Shown: positions 13,207 to 25,632, counted from the first letter of the stretch. The stretch: 64,000 bases of DNA from Pachypanchax playfairii (GCA_006937955.1 SSNP01000005.1:7611198-7675197); one strand, 5' to 3'. The notes: generated by a model not told the origin, from the letters alone. A program made the numbers and translations.

Positions 13207-13363
<157 letters not shown>

Positions 13364-13399
13364 TTCATGCTTTGAGACTTTTGCTTACATGTGTAATGC

Positions 13400-13645
13400 T
13401 GAAAAATAACCGAGGACAGCTGAGACATAAAGTTAAGCACAATGTAGAACAAGCAACAAACGGAAGGGTGAACAATGGAGCTTTACTGACAAGGGGAAGG
13501 ACAGGACTATAAATATACAACCCATATGGAACACAGTTGAACCCATTAAAGTCAGAAGAGCAGGAAAAAAACACAAGAACAGTAAGTAAAAACAGACAAC
13601 AAACTCAAAATCAAATAACAAACACAAAGTCTTAAAATAAATAAA
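13400..13645. mobile_element. Fragment of TGTCATG-type dispersed element
   Basis: It contains the texture shared with the 10.0 and 46.4 kb elements: a TTTACTGACAAGGGGAAGG motif, GGACAGGACTATAAATATA, and an A-rich ACAACAAACTCAAAATC-type tail. Clear TGTCATG termini were not found, so it appears truncated, and it lies directly against the GATA microsatellite. Assigned by recalled similarity only. Confidence 0.35.
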
Positions 13646-14129
13646 CATTTAACTTAAATAGATTGAAGCTAGTTTTTTTCTATGTAGATGTATTAAAGTG
13701 AGATTAAAACAGTACTGAGCGGAAATATTTTCCATTGGCTAAATTGTAGGTGTTTAGGAAATAAAAAAAAAAATACCTCAAACAAATTCTGAATTGTCAT
13801 CATACAGATCAGATCAGATCAGATGAACAGATGTTTGTATCATGTGAGCAAACACTGACTGGATATTCTGTCACATGCATATTCTCATTCAGTGACATGG
13901 GTCTTTACTGCTTTATTTATTTATTTTGGTCCCGAGGAGAAAAAAAGCCAGCAGAAATAAATTAATACTTCAGCATGTCAGTGATTGTGATTAATAAGAT
14001 CTATTAATTTTTTTCTAACAATCTAATCAGATTCTTGCATGCACTTGGTTTCTCTTTTTCTTTAATCCTTTTCTCATATGTTTCTTGTAACACAGTTAAG
14101 TGAGTTATGTTAATGATGTTTGCCACTGT
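13646..14129. other. Non-coding; short (CAGAT)n run
   Basis: No gene. Four tandem CAGAT units lie at about 13805-13824, and TTTATTTATTTA at about 13914. Confidence 0.6.
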
Positions 14130-14490
14130 TATTAGATCCACTGATCCTGCCCCCTCTTTCAACTCAGCTCTGTCATCACACCATGAGCTCACATGGCCCC
14201 CTCTGCCCCTTCTTTCGACCACTTTTTCACTCCAGGTCTCTATATCTCACACAGCTAATGTGACATTTATCTGTAATTAGACCCTTACATATTTTAATAG
14301 AAAATGATATCCCTTAAGGTCTCCCTGTCATTTGCATGGCCAGGTCTGATGATAATCGGATCCTAGAAAAACATTCTCGATGACATGGGCTGTCATCCCA
14401 AATTAGCAGCCGCAAAGTCTTTATCAGGGGGAGTGACCTTCCAGAGAACTGCTCCAACTTGGGTGAAGAGAGCGCTCCGGGTAGTTACAT
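14130..14490. promoter_or_regulatory. Candidate regulatory block with POU octamer
   Basis: A sequence-complex, repeat-free stretch that is more GC-balanced than its flanks. It carries an exact POU-octamer reverse complement ATTTGCAT (14330-14337), TGTCAT motifs on either side, and AATTAGCAGCCGC near 14402. No long frame with protein similarity is present. The texture resembles conserved non-coding elements near vertebrate developmental genes, but conservation is not testable here. Confidence 0.25.
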
Positions 14491-15926
14491 ATTTGTTTAA
14501 AGGGTTCAATTTTATTATGCTTATTAAGCAACATGGAAAACAGGTTTGGTATTCTGTTCTTTTGTACTGTACATTGCTGTGCAAAACCATTGATTTATTA
14601 TGAGGAAAACATGGGAACAATAATAAGCTCAATCAGACCTGGGGCTTTTGTTTTGTGTAGCATATGTAGGTAACAGCAAGTGTCTCTTTGAAGGCATGAT
14701 GGCCTATGGATACCTTGAGGGAATGAAGGGGTTTGCTATGACTCTTCCTGTGAAAGGTTGTCAAAAAAGTCATATGTTCACAGAAAGTTCCTAGTGAGCT
14801 GGTTTAGGTGGTAGTTCTTCTGATTTTAAGAATTGTGAGAAAATACTATGAACATAGATGAAAGACATGACTGGCCAAAAAAAAAAACTTACAAAAAAAA
14901 AATAAGGGTGGGATAAAACAAAACAGATAAAAAGATCATGTGTTTGACTAATGGGAAGGATTATAAAATATGACATCTAATATAGTTTCAGCCTCTGCTT
15001 TTTATCCTCAAGCCTAAACAGATACATGCAAATGTGACTGCATTCTTGTTTGCTGTTACTTAGCAATATTTCCAGAATTTTCAATGTAAATATATCTTGT
15101 GATAATAAAATGATTCCCTTACTGAACGTAAGACTGACAATATCTGAATAAAAGATACACAAACAAGGCATCTTGTACAGTGTTTTGCTGAGAACTCACT
15201 CTGCACAAGCTCCTATTTATTTGATTCATCATTTCATACCTCAAAAGTGCCAAATATCAGACCCTTTCTTCATCCTTTCTTTCTCCTCATCAGGGGAACT
15301 CTTTGCTCAGGAATGAGATTAGATGACTAGGTTGTTGAGTGAAGCAGATTGGGAGTAAAATGTAAGACAAAGCAATTGAATTTCATATTGAATTGGGATT
15401 AAGGGACATCGTGGACTCCCCCTGCCCATCTCTCATTGTTTGGACTTCATGCAGTGACTGCTGAAAGCCAGAGCAAAATTGAAAGGACTTATCAGTTTGA
15501 CCAAAACCCTCACAAGTTACGAAGCCTGTAAACTCAAGTAGTGCCTGTATTTGTTAATTCATTTTTTTACAAAGAAATTCAGCCTTTTTCATTGGAATTT
15601 ATGTTGAAATGGGAAATAAATATGTTATATAACAAATGTATGTACCTGCATGTGTATCCCTTCTTTGATATACTAAACAGCTGCAGCAGGGTGTTCTTCA
15701 AAAGTAAGATCTTTTGTTTTATTGCATATCAAAACTGTTTGCTGCATGTTAACACAAGTACATAATGTGCAACATGTAACCTCTTTTTTACAATGAAAAG
15801 TAAATTTAAGACAAACTTCTTCCCACTTAAAAGTCAATCACTTACATTTGGGGGAAATAAGCAATGAGTTCACTTAACCCAGTGGAATTTTTGACAGACA
15901 CTGCAAATTTTAAGTACTGAATTCCA
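14491..15926. other. Non-coding AT-rich DNA, no gene seen
   Basis: No exon, RNA or recognised transposon. Homopolymer A tracts lie near 14878 and 14894. Confidence 0.45.
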
Positions 15927-16804
15927 CACACTAAAAACAGCTGGGTTATTTAATCTACTCAAACGCTGGGTTGTGAAATGCTTCACCCATTTTGGGTTAT
16001 TTATATGGTATTTGGGTTGTTTGTATGGGACGTGGGTTGTTTTTGTGCAATCCATGCGCTGGGTCTAAATCAATCAACCCAACAGTCATTGGTTGACTCA
16101 GCACCTGGGTTGTTGTGACTCAGCACTTGGGTTGTCTTCCTCCACCATGAATCCACATGCTCAGTATGCTGTTAAGGCCAGTTGGTTTGGCTAGCAATGT
16201 AGCTAGCCATGTAGCCGATGTCATGAGCCCTTTAAAAACAGTGCACGTGGCTTTGCTGTGACTTTCGTAAACTGCTATTTGCCTGCTTATTTTGTACATG
16301 TTAAAAATCCTGTGGCACTTCTGTACTAAAAGAGTAGTGTCTGTGGCAGATGGGATAGCTACAACTATACTAGTTGGTAGATATTTGTTCTTTACTCACA
16401 CATATGCTCACATACTTGTTTTTATTCTTTCTTTTTTTGTCTTTTAGCCTGGAACAGTGGAATACCCCCATGAGGCCAAGGCATCAAGACCATACCCCTA
16501 CTTCCTGATATTGGGAAATGATGATCAGCATGTATCTCAGGCCTTGTCATCATTGCTGGTCAGGCTTTAGAACATGACACACTGCTTCAGGCCATCGACG
16601 CCTGCATGTGTGATTGAATTTACCCAGATATGTGGTTATTTTGACCCAGAATTTGGGTGGCATATTTAACTCATATGCTGGGTTAAAAGGAGGAATCTTG
16701 TTGGGTCAAATTAACTACAGCTGGGTTGGTGCAATATTGATCCAGCGGTTGGGTTATAAAACAACCCAAATTGGGTTATTTTTAACCCAACTGTTTTTAG
16801 TGTG
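15927..16804. mobile_element. 878-bp TIR element with GGGTTA-rich ends
   Basis: The ends are inverted repeats: CACACTAAAAACAG at 15927-15940 and CTGTTTTTAGTGTG at 16791-16804. Each continues inward with GGGTTATTT-type and AACCCAA-type sequence. Subterminal regions (15941-16140 and 16620-16790) are dense in TGGGTT/AACCCA repeats in both orientations, a pattern recalled from abundant teleost non-autonomous DNA transposons. No transposase is encoded. No clear target-site duplication was found in the flanks. The frame at 16614-16826 is composed of these repeats and is not a gene. The centre holds non-repetitive sequence including an exon-like piece, listed separately. Confidence 0.7.
16448..16617 (+). 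pseudogene. Exon-like fragment inside TIR element
   Basis: A polypyrimidine tract ending in CTTTTAG (acceptor AG at 16446-16447) precedes a readable frame with residues PGTVEYPHEA, then RPYPYFLILGNDDQHVSQA. Near 16541-16546 one base appears missing; in the shifted frame it continues VIIAGQALEHDTLLQAIDAC. It ends at a stop at 16615-16617. This resembles, from memory, the C-terminal exon of a large uncharacterised fish protein family with a motif like FxxxLGxxxxxxQxFVxxxxxAL and TLLxAIDxC. The fragment is frameshifted and truncated, so non-functional. Family function is unknown to me. Its position between the element's TIRs suggests capture by the transposon. Confidence 0.4.
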
Positions 16805-18559
16805 CATAACCTGGATGTGTCATTAGGTTGCAGTGTGTGCTGGGAACATGAGGACAATTAAACAGAAAAAAACTGAAAGCACTTGATCACATTGTGTGTA
16901 CTAACAAAAAAGTGCCAATTATTACAATCAAGTTATGTTTAAACAATGCATGGAATTATGTATTAGTATACTATAGCTCAAGAGATAGAAAAGTCTTCTT
17001 TTAATATGTAGTTTTCTGGATTTATCCCTTGGTCCTCCAGCTCACATCTGAAGTCGTCAGTGAAGTTGTTCTGTGAAGTAAAATGCTAGACCTCATATTG
17101 TCGCTCTCTAGGTTTCGCTCTCATAAGCTCCCTTGGATAAAAGTGTCATTTGTAATTTGTGTAATTTAAGATTTATTTGCAAACATAGATTTGGAGAGAG
17201 AGTGTTACATTTTCTTGAGGATATTTACTCCCACAATTGTTCTGCTGATGCCCAGAATGTCCATGAGGACCCAAACTACAATGAATTAGGTGCCACATAA
17301 TCAATCAGAAATATATTATTTTCAATTGAACCAATATGTGACACAGTCCTGCGAATCCACGTTTCTTGCACTGCAGACTGTTTTTTTTTACTATACTTTG
17401 TTATTGTTTTATTTTACTTTTTTACTTGTGCCTCCACAGTCTTTTGTAAAATGAGCAAACCTTTTCTAAACCATGGATATTATTGATGAAAAAGGAAAGT
17501 TAATGGCTGACCACCTTCTCTGTGGGTTTCTAATCCAGTGGCATTTCTCATAGTAAATTGTTTTTTGTATCTATCTAACTATTTAGATCACATATGACCC
17601 AGGTGGCAAGAGAGAGAAAGAAAGATGTAAAAAGAAAAACATTTTTTTAGTTGTTTGCTGCAGTGTACTACATTGTGGAAGAAAGTTCTCATTTGGTTTT
17701 GTGTGCAAGGAAATGAATAAATGCTTTGCAACAGAGGTGAGCAAAAGGGTCTCATGAGAAACTTAGACTGCTTTCTAGGGCATAAGGCTTTTTGGCTAAA
17801 TATGCATTTTATTGGACTTGTGATGGACTGAGCACCTGTTCAGTAAACAATGTAGTTCCCCTACTTTGGATCCAGCAGTGATGAATTAGGAAATTCAATC
17901 AAATCAGGTTTCAGTTAAGATTTAGAGAACATCACAGCTCTGAAACAGCACTGGATTAAAGTTATTAAGGATAGTTTCATTGCCTCAGAAAACTGATTTG
18001 ATGCTTGACTGGGTAGATTTTAGTGCTGCATTTCAATACACTTTCTAAAATGATATTCAAATAAAAATAACCATATTAATTTGATTTAAGTCATACATAT
18101 CTAATGCTGTTGAGTTAGTCTTGGAGTTCAGCAGGGGTCTGTGCTTTAGCCGATATATTTCATTTTATATGATCCTCCACCAGTTAATATTGTATGACAG
18201 CATTGCTCAAGGTCCTAATTTTAAATGACCTTTCTTGAACAAGTCAGGGCCAGCAGCAAACCCTGATGTTACTCAGGGGAAATATAATGCTTTGCTATCT
18301 TTAATCCACACACGTGGCTAGAAATAACAGGACCAAATTTGTGTTCAGACACTTTGTCTTGCAGAGTGTCTAGGGATCAAACAGCCAACTATGTCATTAA
18401 AAAAGGCAGTGTCTACCATCAAAGCTACAGCTGCTTGGAACCCTTATTAAATCACTTGTACTATAGATCCCTTCCTTTCTCCTTTGCCTCACAGAAGTCT
18501 TGTTGACCTTATTATAAACATTTTGACCTTTTCACTTTCTGGCCTCTCCAACTACAGAC
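16805..18559. other. Non-coding AT-rich DNA, no gene seen
   Basis: No coding or repeat signatures recognised. There is a purine-rich patch near 17608-17626. Confidence 0.45.
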
Positions 18560-18870
18560 AAGGGCATGTTACAGGTAAGTGATCAGTCGAACAGAATGGC
18601 TTGACAAGGGCTAAGATGGACAGGACAGTGGGTGGTAGAGTGCTGTGGGTGGGATTTGGACTCAAAAGGCTCCTGAATGTCAGAGACGAGGGCGGCAACA
18701 AGGAAAAAAGTCAGAAACACAGATGAGTCAAGGCACCCCTGCATGCTGTTCAGTGTCCAGATGACCCTTTCCACTTCCTCGCAGCAGAAGGATGGCCCTG
18801 TCAGCAGCTCACTCCATCACGCTGACTCCAGCAGCAGAGCAACATCTGTTCATTAGACTTGACAGATGAA
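18560..18870. promoter_or_regulatory. Candidate regulatory block, GC-balanced
   Basis: A repeat-free block noticeably richer in G/C than its surroundings, with TGACAG/CTGTCA (TALE-homeodomain-like) occurrences near 18798 and 18860. The minus-strand frame at 18583-18774 contains a hydrophobic run resembling a signal peptide. However, it lacks an ATG start and has no convincing splice sites or known protein similarity, so I do not call a gene. Confidence 0.2.
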
Positions 18871-20263
18871 AGTGGGGCCTGAGAAGATGAGAAAACACAA
18901 ATGAAAACAAATCCAACATAAATTATCTCCCATATATTTGTGTGGCCCACATCTTGTATTGCAGCCCTGGTGTGCATCCATTTTCCCGTGCATGTTATCT
19001 GCACACCAGACTGTAAAGACAGGTAGTGAGAGAGGGGAATTGTAAGTGGTAATCAAGGCATTTGCCTCATCTGTCATGCTTCTCTCAGCTCTATTGTGCT
19101 GTGTTGAAGGTCTTTCTCTCCATTACATTGTTTTTTTTCTTTCACCTCTTTCCCTCAGTCTCTAAAATGTCACAGGACTATGAGCACAATGCACTAACAT
19201 GGATGAGAACCAATAAATAAAGCAGCATACATTAACCTCCCCCTCTCCTCCTCCAAAAAACACCTCCTTCTAAGCTGTACTTATTTATTTGAAAGAGACA
19301 AGACTGGGAGAAGGCAGGTGCCTGAGGGACTGGACAGGATACACTTCACTGCACATTTTGTGCACATTTAAATTTTAAATCAAAATACTGCATGCAGAAA
19401 ATAACATGACCAGTGGGAAACATACCCAAATGACATGCAAAAACACAAACTTGACAGACAGCAAGCCATAGCTTATCTTTCCTTTTTCCGGCATAAGAAA
19501 ATACAAAATAAAAACATTATTGAGCATTTCCGTATCAAGAGACAGTCAGTGAATGTAGCAAGGAGTGGAAGGACTTTGATTTTATCACCATAAGAAGCGA
19601 CTCATGCTGTCCTGGTCTTTGACAAATACTGTGGCTAAAGAAGATGGATTAGTCAGCAAGCACAGGAGTGAGACAGGAAAGAAAATTAAGTCATCACTGT
19701 ACCTTCGTGAAGTTCAAACACAACACTGAGTCCACTTCTGATCACTGCTTATCTTCCCCTCACTGGCAATGCCGGCAGCTGGATGCCTTTTAGCTAGACA
19801 AGCCTTTTCTACAGACCGACAGGTGCTGCAACACATTTTAAGGTGTCCTCTGTTCACTGTGGGCATTTGGTAGGGATTTATAGGAATTTAACTCTGAAAA
19901 AGGAAAAAAAAGAGCATAATCCTAATGAATTATTCACAATCATCTGGTTGTCTCAAAAAAAAAAAAGTGTTTTTGGTTGTTAATTTGTGTCCATGCGATG
20001 TTACAAATCAATATGCAGCACAGGGTTATTTTATTTTTATTTTATAAATCATTAAAACAAGTAGAGCTTGTGCCTTTTCTGTTGATTCTGGTCAATTACT
20101 ACAACTAATAATAGTAAAAAATAAATAAATAAATAAATCACTTGATTTATTATTTATGTGTAATGTCTCCCAATTACTGCATCTGGACTTCTTCAGTTAA
20201 TATTTGTTTAATTTCTGGGGTTTTTCACCAAAAACATCTAACTGAATTTTCAAAAGTCTTCTC
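18871..20263. other. Non-coding; (AAAT)n run
   Basis: No gene. An AAAT tetranucleotide run lies at about 20117-20138, with short homopolymer A tracts near 19900-19970. Confidence 0.5.
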
Positions 20264-20360
20264 TGACTGCCCCCCGGGCGCCGTATGGCTGCTCTCTGCT
20301 CTTCACGGATGGGTCAAATGCAGAGAATTAAATTTCCCCAAGAGGGAAAAATAAAAGTAT
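20264..20360 (+). mobile_element. SINE 3' fragment
   Basis: It contains GACTGCCCCCCGGGCGCCGT, then CTGCTCTCTGCTC, GGTCAAATGCAGAGAATTAA, and the terminal TTTCCCCAAGAGGGA with AATAAAAGT. This is the 3' body and tail of the same SINE family as at 11.75-12.10 kb. The tRNA-like head is missing, as expected from 5' truncation during retrotransposition or later loss. Confidence 0.7.
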
Positions 20361-20464
20361 CAACTGTTATTATCAGTTAGTGGCCAAATAAAATATTTTA
20401 ATAAATTCTGCTTGTGGTGGAATAATTTGTACTGCACATTTAACAAAGTACAGTATGTGACAAG

Positions 20465-20483
20465 TTTTTTTTTTTTTTTTTTT
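20465..20483. repeat. Poly-T tract
   Basis: A run of 19 T. It could be the poly-A of a minus-strand retroposed sequence, but no source could be identified. Confidence 0.9.
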
Positions 20484-22169
20484 AGCATTTGAATGCCTGT
20501 ATGCTGGAATTGCTGCCTGATGTATTTGGCCAAAGAAACAGCTGTAACTACAGCAACAGTAACCCACTGCTTGTATTTACTTCTGTTTCAATACTAATGC
20601 AAAGAAAGAAAGAAATGAGGCAAGTACAGGCAAAAAAATAATAAAAAAATAAAACTTATAGAATGCAGGGGTCAAAAAGGGTTTTAATTCAGTTTTTGTT
20701 CCATGCAAAATACTGGCAGAAATTGCAACAGTACAACAAAGCAAATAAGTTGGCAATGTTTGAGGCTACTGAAGAAGGTGAATGGTATTTCTTTTATTTA
20801 TCCTACAGTGACTGTTCTGGCCCTGTATACCTTTGGTGAGAAAGTATTATCTCCTGAGGAAAGAGCTTTACTAAGCACTCACTGCCAAGGACAGTGAGAG
20901 CCAAACTATTTAGATCCCAGCTGCTGAGGACACAATACCCTGAAACAGAGACAGCAACCAAAAAATGTTCTAATGTGGCTGCTTGATCAGCTCAACCTGT
21001 TTGTACATCCATGTTCACGTTCGTTTGAATAAATAGGTGTGGTCTTCCTATGGCCAGCAGTACCATGAAGGGACAATAGTGAGTCAAAGAAAAGTCATCT
21101 TGAATCGGAGCCTTAAAAAATAAATGAGCACTTTATTTACCAAAATGTTTGAAATGCACAAGAGTAAAAGAGTAACAGTTATTTTTTTTAATATTTGGAA
21201 GTACCTTCTTTGTTCAGTGATGACTTATCAAAAGAATCATAGTAATGGGTTTTACATATTGATAAGGGTAAAGCATGCTTGCAGTTAATAAGAGAATTAT
21301 CTAATGTGAATGGTTCCTCATGATTTTTTCTCTCCATATATTGATTTGTTTCTTGGTTGGAATGTTTTTTGTCATGAAAAAAGGTGCTTCTTTATTTTTA
21401 TCTTATGTTTGTGTACTCATTTTTGAATCTTGACCGAAAATTATGATTCTGGCATTTGTGATACAAGCTATGCAACAGACCTGAAACAGGAACAATGAAA
21501 AAAAAGTCAAGGACATGATTTTAAAAAGTTGACCCAGTTGCAAGAAAGTGTAAGGTACACTGCATATCTACTCATGTCGATGGTACTGTGTAATTGCCTA
21601 TTGGAACTTTTGATAACACATTGCCCTCTCATACTGGACTGGCAGAACTGAAGTATGTCAGTGATCCAACCAAGCAACCAATTACAGGTCACCTCTGTTT
21701 TTAGGGTGACAAACAAAGGAAGAAGAACTTTTGCTGATGTTCCTACCTTTTGGGTCTGAATTGTACTTGACAAAGGAGTAAAATGTTGAGCAGTTTGTAG
21801 CAAACAGCTAGGGTCAGGTTCTTGTACATCACAGCACTGTATTCAAGAGACCACATGCACACAAAGCAGAAATGTTTCATCACTAGACTGCTTCATTGCC
21901 CACTTATGGAGTTGTGGGTGCTCATAAAGCAGAAAATTCTTCCTTAAAAGGGTGGATCTTGTCTGTCAGTGGCCTTGTATGTGGGATTTGAAGCAAACTA
22001 CAAGGTGGGAGAAGTTTTGCATACGTTTGATGGGGTCCCACATATGATGCCTATAAGAATATACAAATTATTAATCTTTAATATGTGCCTTCAGTGTTTA
22101 CCATTACACTCTAATTCAATTCAAATTTTAAAAAATGTGTTTTTAATCCCTGAAAGGAAATTAAATGCT
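20484..22169. other. Non-coding AT-rich DNA, no gene seen
   Basis: No recognised gene. Part of the right end may be the 3' untranslated region of the adjacent minus-strand retrotransposon, but it has no recognisable tail. Confidence 0.4.
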
Positions 22170-23480
22170 GTTGTAACTCAATTTTTCTTCAGAGAGTTAC
22201 TGTAGAGGGTAATAACTGTGGGCAGGAAGCACCTCTTGTACAGATCTGTGTTGCAGTGGATCTGAAGAAGTCTCTGACTGAAGACACTATTATTGAGTTA
22301 CAGTGCTGTGAAGAGCACGCTGAGGGTTTTCTATAATGTTATTCATTTTCCAAAGCATCTTCCTTTGGGCGATCAACTCAAGAAGATCCAGATCAGTCCC
22401 CAGAACAGAACCAGCTTTCATCAATTTGTTCAGCTTCTTTATATCACTTGCTCTGATGCCCCTCCCCCAACAGGGTACTGCAGATGTGACCACACTCTCC
22501 ACAACAGACTTTTAGAAGATCTTCAACATATTGCTGCAAATGTTGAAGGACCCGAGTTTCCTCTAGAAGTTCCATCTTAAAAACAGCATCAATATTGCAT
22601 CTCCTGTTCATTCTGTTGTCCAGGTGATCACCAAGGTATATATACTCCTCCACTTTTTCACCCATGGTGAAAATGGGTTTTGGGATGTTGCTGCTCCTCC
22701 TAAAATCCACAATAATCTCCTTTGTCATGTTCACATTCAAGATGAGATGATTGTTTCCACACCAGGCCACAAAGCAGTCTACCAGTTCTCTGTACTAGGT
22801 CTCTTGTTCATCTCTGATCCAACCAATAACTGCAGATGTCTGGACTCTGACCTGTACTGAAAGTCTGAGGTGTACAGAGTGAAAAGGAATGGTGAGAGTA
22901 GAGTCCCATGATGTGCTCCTGTGCTGCTGATCATTCTGTCAGACACAGAATCCTTCAATCTCACAAGCTGTGGTCTGTGAGGTAGTCTTTAATCCAGGAA
23001 ATTGTGGAGGCATCCACCTCCGTCTCCTGGAGTTTTTTAAATGGTAAATCAGGCTGACTTGTGTTAAATACACTGGAGAAATCAAAGAACATAATCCTCA
23101 CAGTGTTGCCTGCTTTGTCCAGATGACAATGAACAATAAAGGTTTGTTGTTCTTCTTCTTCTTAAAAGGAGCTATATGAGTGTCTTCCACTCCAACCGTA
23201 CGGCGATAAACAAACTGCAGTGTTTCTTGAAACATGCCTGTTTTGCTTATTTAGGTGAATATGAGTCTCTCCAAGACTTTCATGATGTGGGATGTTAGGT
23301 CAACAGGTCTGTAGTCATTCAGGACTGATGGGCGAGATGTCTCCGGTACAGGAACATGGCAGTATGTTTTCCATAGAAGTGGTACTTTCTCCTAGGTGAG
23401 GCTAAGGTTGAAGAGATGCTACAGAATTCCACATAGCGTATCTGCACAAGCCTTTAGGACTCTAGGTTATAGTTAGGTGT
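22170..23480 (-). mobile_element. Rex1/Babar-like LINE, broken RT, 5'-truncated
   Basis: Minus-strand translation in several frames gives an ordered reverse transcriptase. From high to low coordinates: LNDYRPVDLTS-like residues (about 23300), a DFSSVFNTSQP palm motif (about 23080), ISWIKDYLTDH (about 23010), GAHHGTLLSPFLFTLYTSDF (about 22890), AWCGNNHLILNVNMTKEIIVDFRR (start about 22767), YLGDHLDNR, then LNKLMKAGSVLGT and a terminal LQHRS-x-FLPT-like stretch near 22230. This is the recalled Rex1-type (CR1-group) fish LINE. It is dead: the frame shifts between 22444-22770 and 22290-22502. At about 22830 the sequence jumps from HLQ straight to the VG-x-RD region, so the catalytic F/Y-x-DD motif appears deleted. 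The endonuclease domain is absent. Confidence 0.85.
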
Positions 23481-25632
23481 GGCATGGTTCTGACAGCCTA
23501 ATAACCTTGCAAACTCTCTTATTTATCTTCTTAAAAAAACATTTTTTATGATGCCATTACTGATCAAAATATTTACATTAGCACCGTTTAATTACTACAA
23601 AGCCTTTACTAATATGCTGTATTCTGATGATAGATGAAAAGTATTTGAACTGGGTACTATTCCCTTGACTTGTGTAATTAACAAAAAGTAAATTATAACT
23701 CTTCTTAAAGGGAGTTTTTCTATTGTTTGAAATTTGAAACAGTTGAAATAGAACATAGTAATGTATTAAAATCAAAGTGTGGAGCTGAGATGAGAATTGG
23801 CAGTAATACCAGGGAAACCGAGCACCAGCTATAGTTCCACAGAATAGGCACTTGAGACTATCTGAACTGACTTAAAAGTCAATGACTTCTTCCTCTTCAA
23901 GTTCTTGGAACTCTACAGTCTCAACTAACCATTATTTGAGGTATACCACAGTGCTGAAAAGTCATGGTTTCAAAAGCTTTAAATTTCCCTGCTATATCAT
24001 TTTAATTCCTTTCATGAGATTCTGTCATTTGCTTAAAAATGCACTAATTCCCCTACCTGTTGCTGCAAGATATCAGTCAGCTGAGAAAGATTGCTGAGGG
24101 TAATTTACATAAATCCATGGTAAAAAAATACATAGTTCAATGTTTCAAAAAAGAAAGTTCTGCTAGTGAGCAACACAAGTTGTCATTCACAATGGATGCA
24201 CCACCCATCACTCTGGTAACACTGTTTTAAAACCAAGTTTACAAACATTAGCCTGCATGTTGCTCAAATACATAGCCAAATTCAGACTTTCATGATTCTA
24301 ATTGTTTGAGATATTGGTCAAAGTATGTGTAAAATCATACAGAGTATAATCACAAAATTAATTGAGGTATTTAAAAAGGTTAACATGCAGTGACTACTGA
24401 GTTGAGCATGTAATATTTAGGGCAGTATATAATCAGGAACAAATGAAATATTAATTAATATGCCAAGGCAGCATAGTGGCACAAAATCCAAATGTAATCA
24501 TCTTGTGTGGACTTAAAATATTCCACGTTTGCACATGTGGGTTTTCTCAAAGTACTCAAGTTTCCAACCACAGTCTGAAAAAATGTATGTTAGCTTAATC
24601 AGAGATCCTAAATAGCACTTAAGAGGGAGAGTGATCCTACATGGTAATCTTGTTTTTGTTGTCATGATATAATGTCCTGACTCGGGTGAACCCCGGCTCT
24701 TGCTTGTTAACAAGTACCCAACCCTTGTGACTCTAAATCAGATCTAGAGGGTGCAGAAAATGCATGGATGCATGTTTTCAATAGCATTGAAGCTCCTTAA
24801 GTAAGAATTATGTTGTTTTGTCTCCATAGAATAGTTTTGATCTAAAATGCAGCAAATTACACCATTTGCCTTACAGCCATATTGTGGCCATACAATAAAA
24901 ATGTAGTTCACTATATTGTATTACTATTCTCCTATACAAAAAGGGCAATGTTGTGCTTGAATCACCAGTAGTTCAGTACAAGACATGAGCTATAAAACAG
25001 CTTGCAATGTGCAGGTTGTCTTTATTTATTTGAGCAAGGTTGCTGTGAAACATGAATTTGGACTTAATTTCAGAGAACTACAAAGTGCCTTGAGGTCTGT
25101 ATTCATTGCCTTTGGGATGTTAAGAAGACTTCTTTCAAAATTACATGTGGCAGCTCAGACAGATGTTGATTTATGTTGGCCTTCTTGCCCTTTCTGACCT
25201 TAACTGTCCTCACCATCACAATGCATTTGTAAGCTTTGGAGAGACGTCCTCCCAAAGCAGATGGATGCATAACCCTATAATTCAAAACAAGTTTTAAATA
25301 TTATTGTGTTTGTGAGATTTCTTCACAAAATTATATTTGATTGTCACTTAATTTTAAAGTCCCTTATGTATGTATTTAATGTGTAAGTACTCAGTAATCA
25401 CTTGTATTGTGTGACTGGCACTATATTAAAAGACTAAGAAGAGGAAAGTACAATTCAGAAGTTCATTCTCTTTCACACACAAAGTAAATACAATTATTAA
25501 GAAACCCTGAAACATTATAAAAATGAATCAAAATGAAAATAATTGATTTTCCATTGATAGATAATGTGATCTAAAAAACACCTGTAAATGAAAAATATAG
25601 TTTTTGAAGCCTAATGTTCGTCTTAAATTGAA
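23481..25632. other. Non-coding AT-rich DNA, no gene seen
   Basis: No exon or named repeat. Chance frames such as 23882-24097 have no family resemblance. Confidence 0.45.

Noticed and set aside
15940..16790. GGGTTA-rich stretches as telomeric sequence
   Set aside because: Units are irregular, occur in both orientations and belong to the TIR element ends.
18583..18774. Signal-peptide-like minus-strand frame as a secreted protein gene
   Set aside because: Begins at GTG, not ATG, lacks a convincing donor after the hydrophobic run, and shows no known protein; kept only as a low-interest observation.
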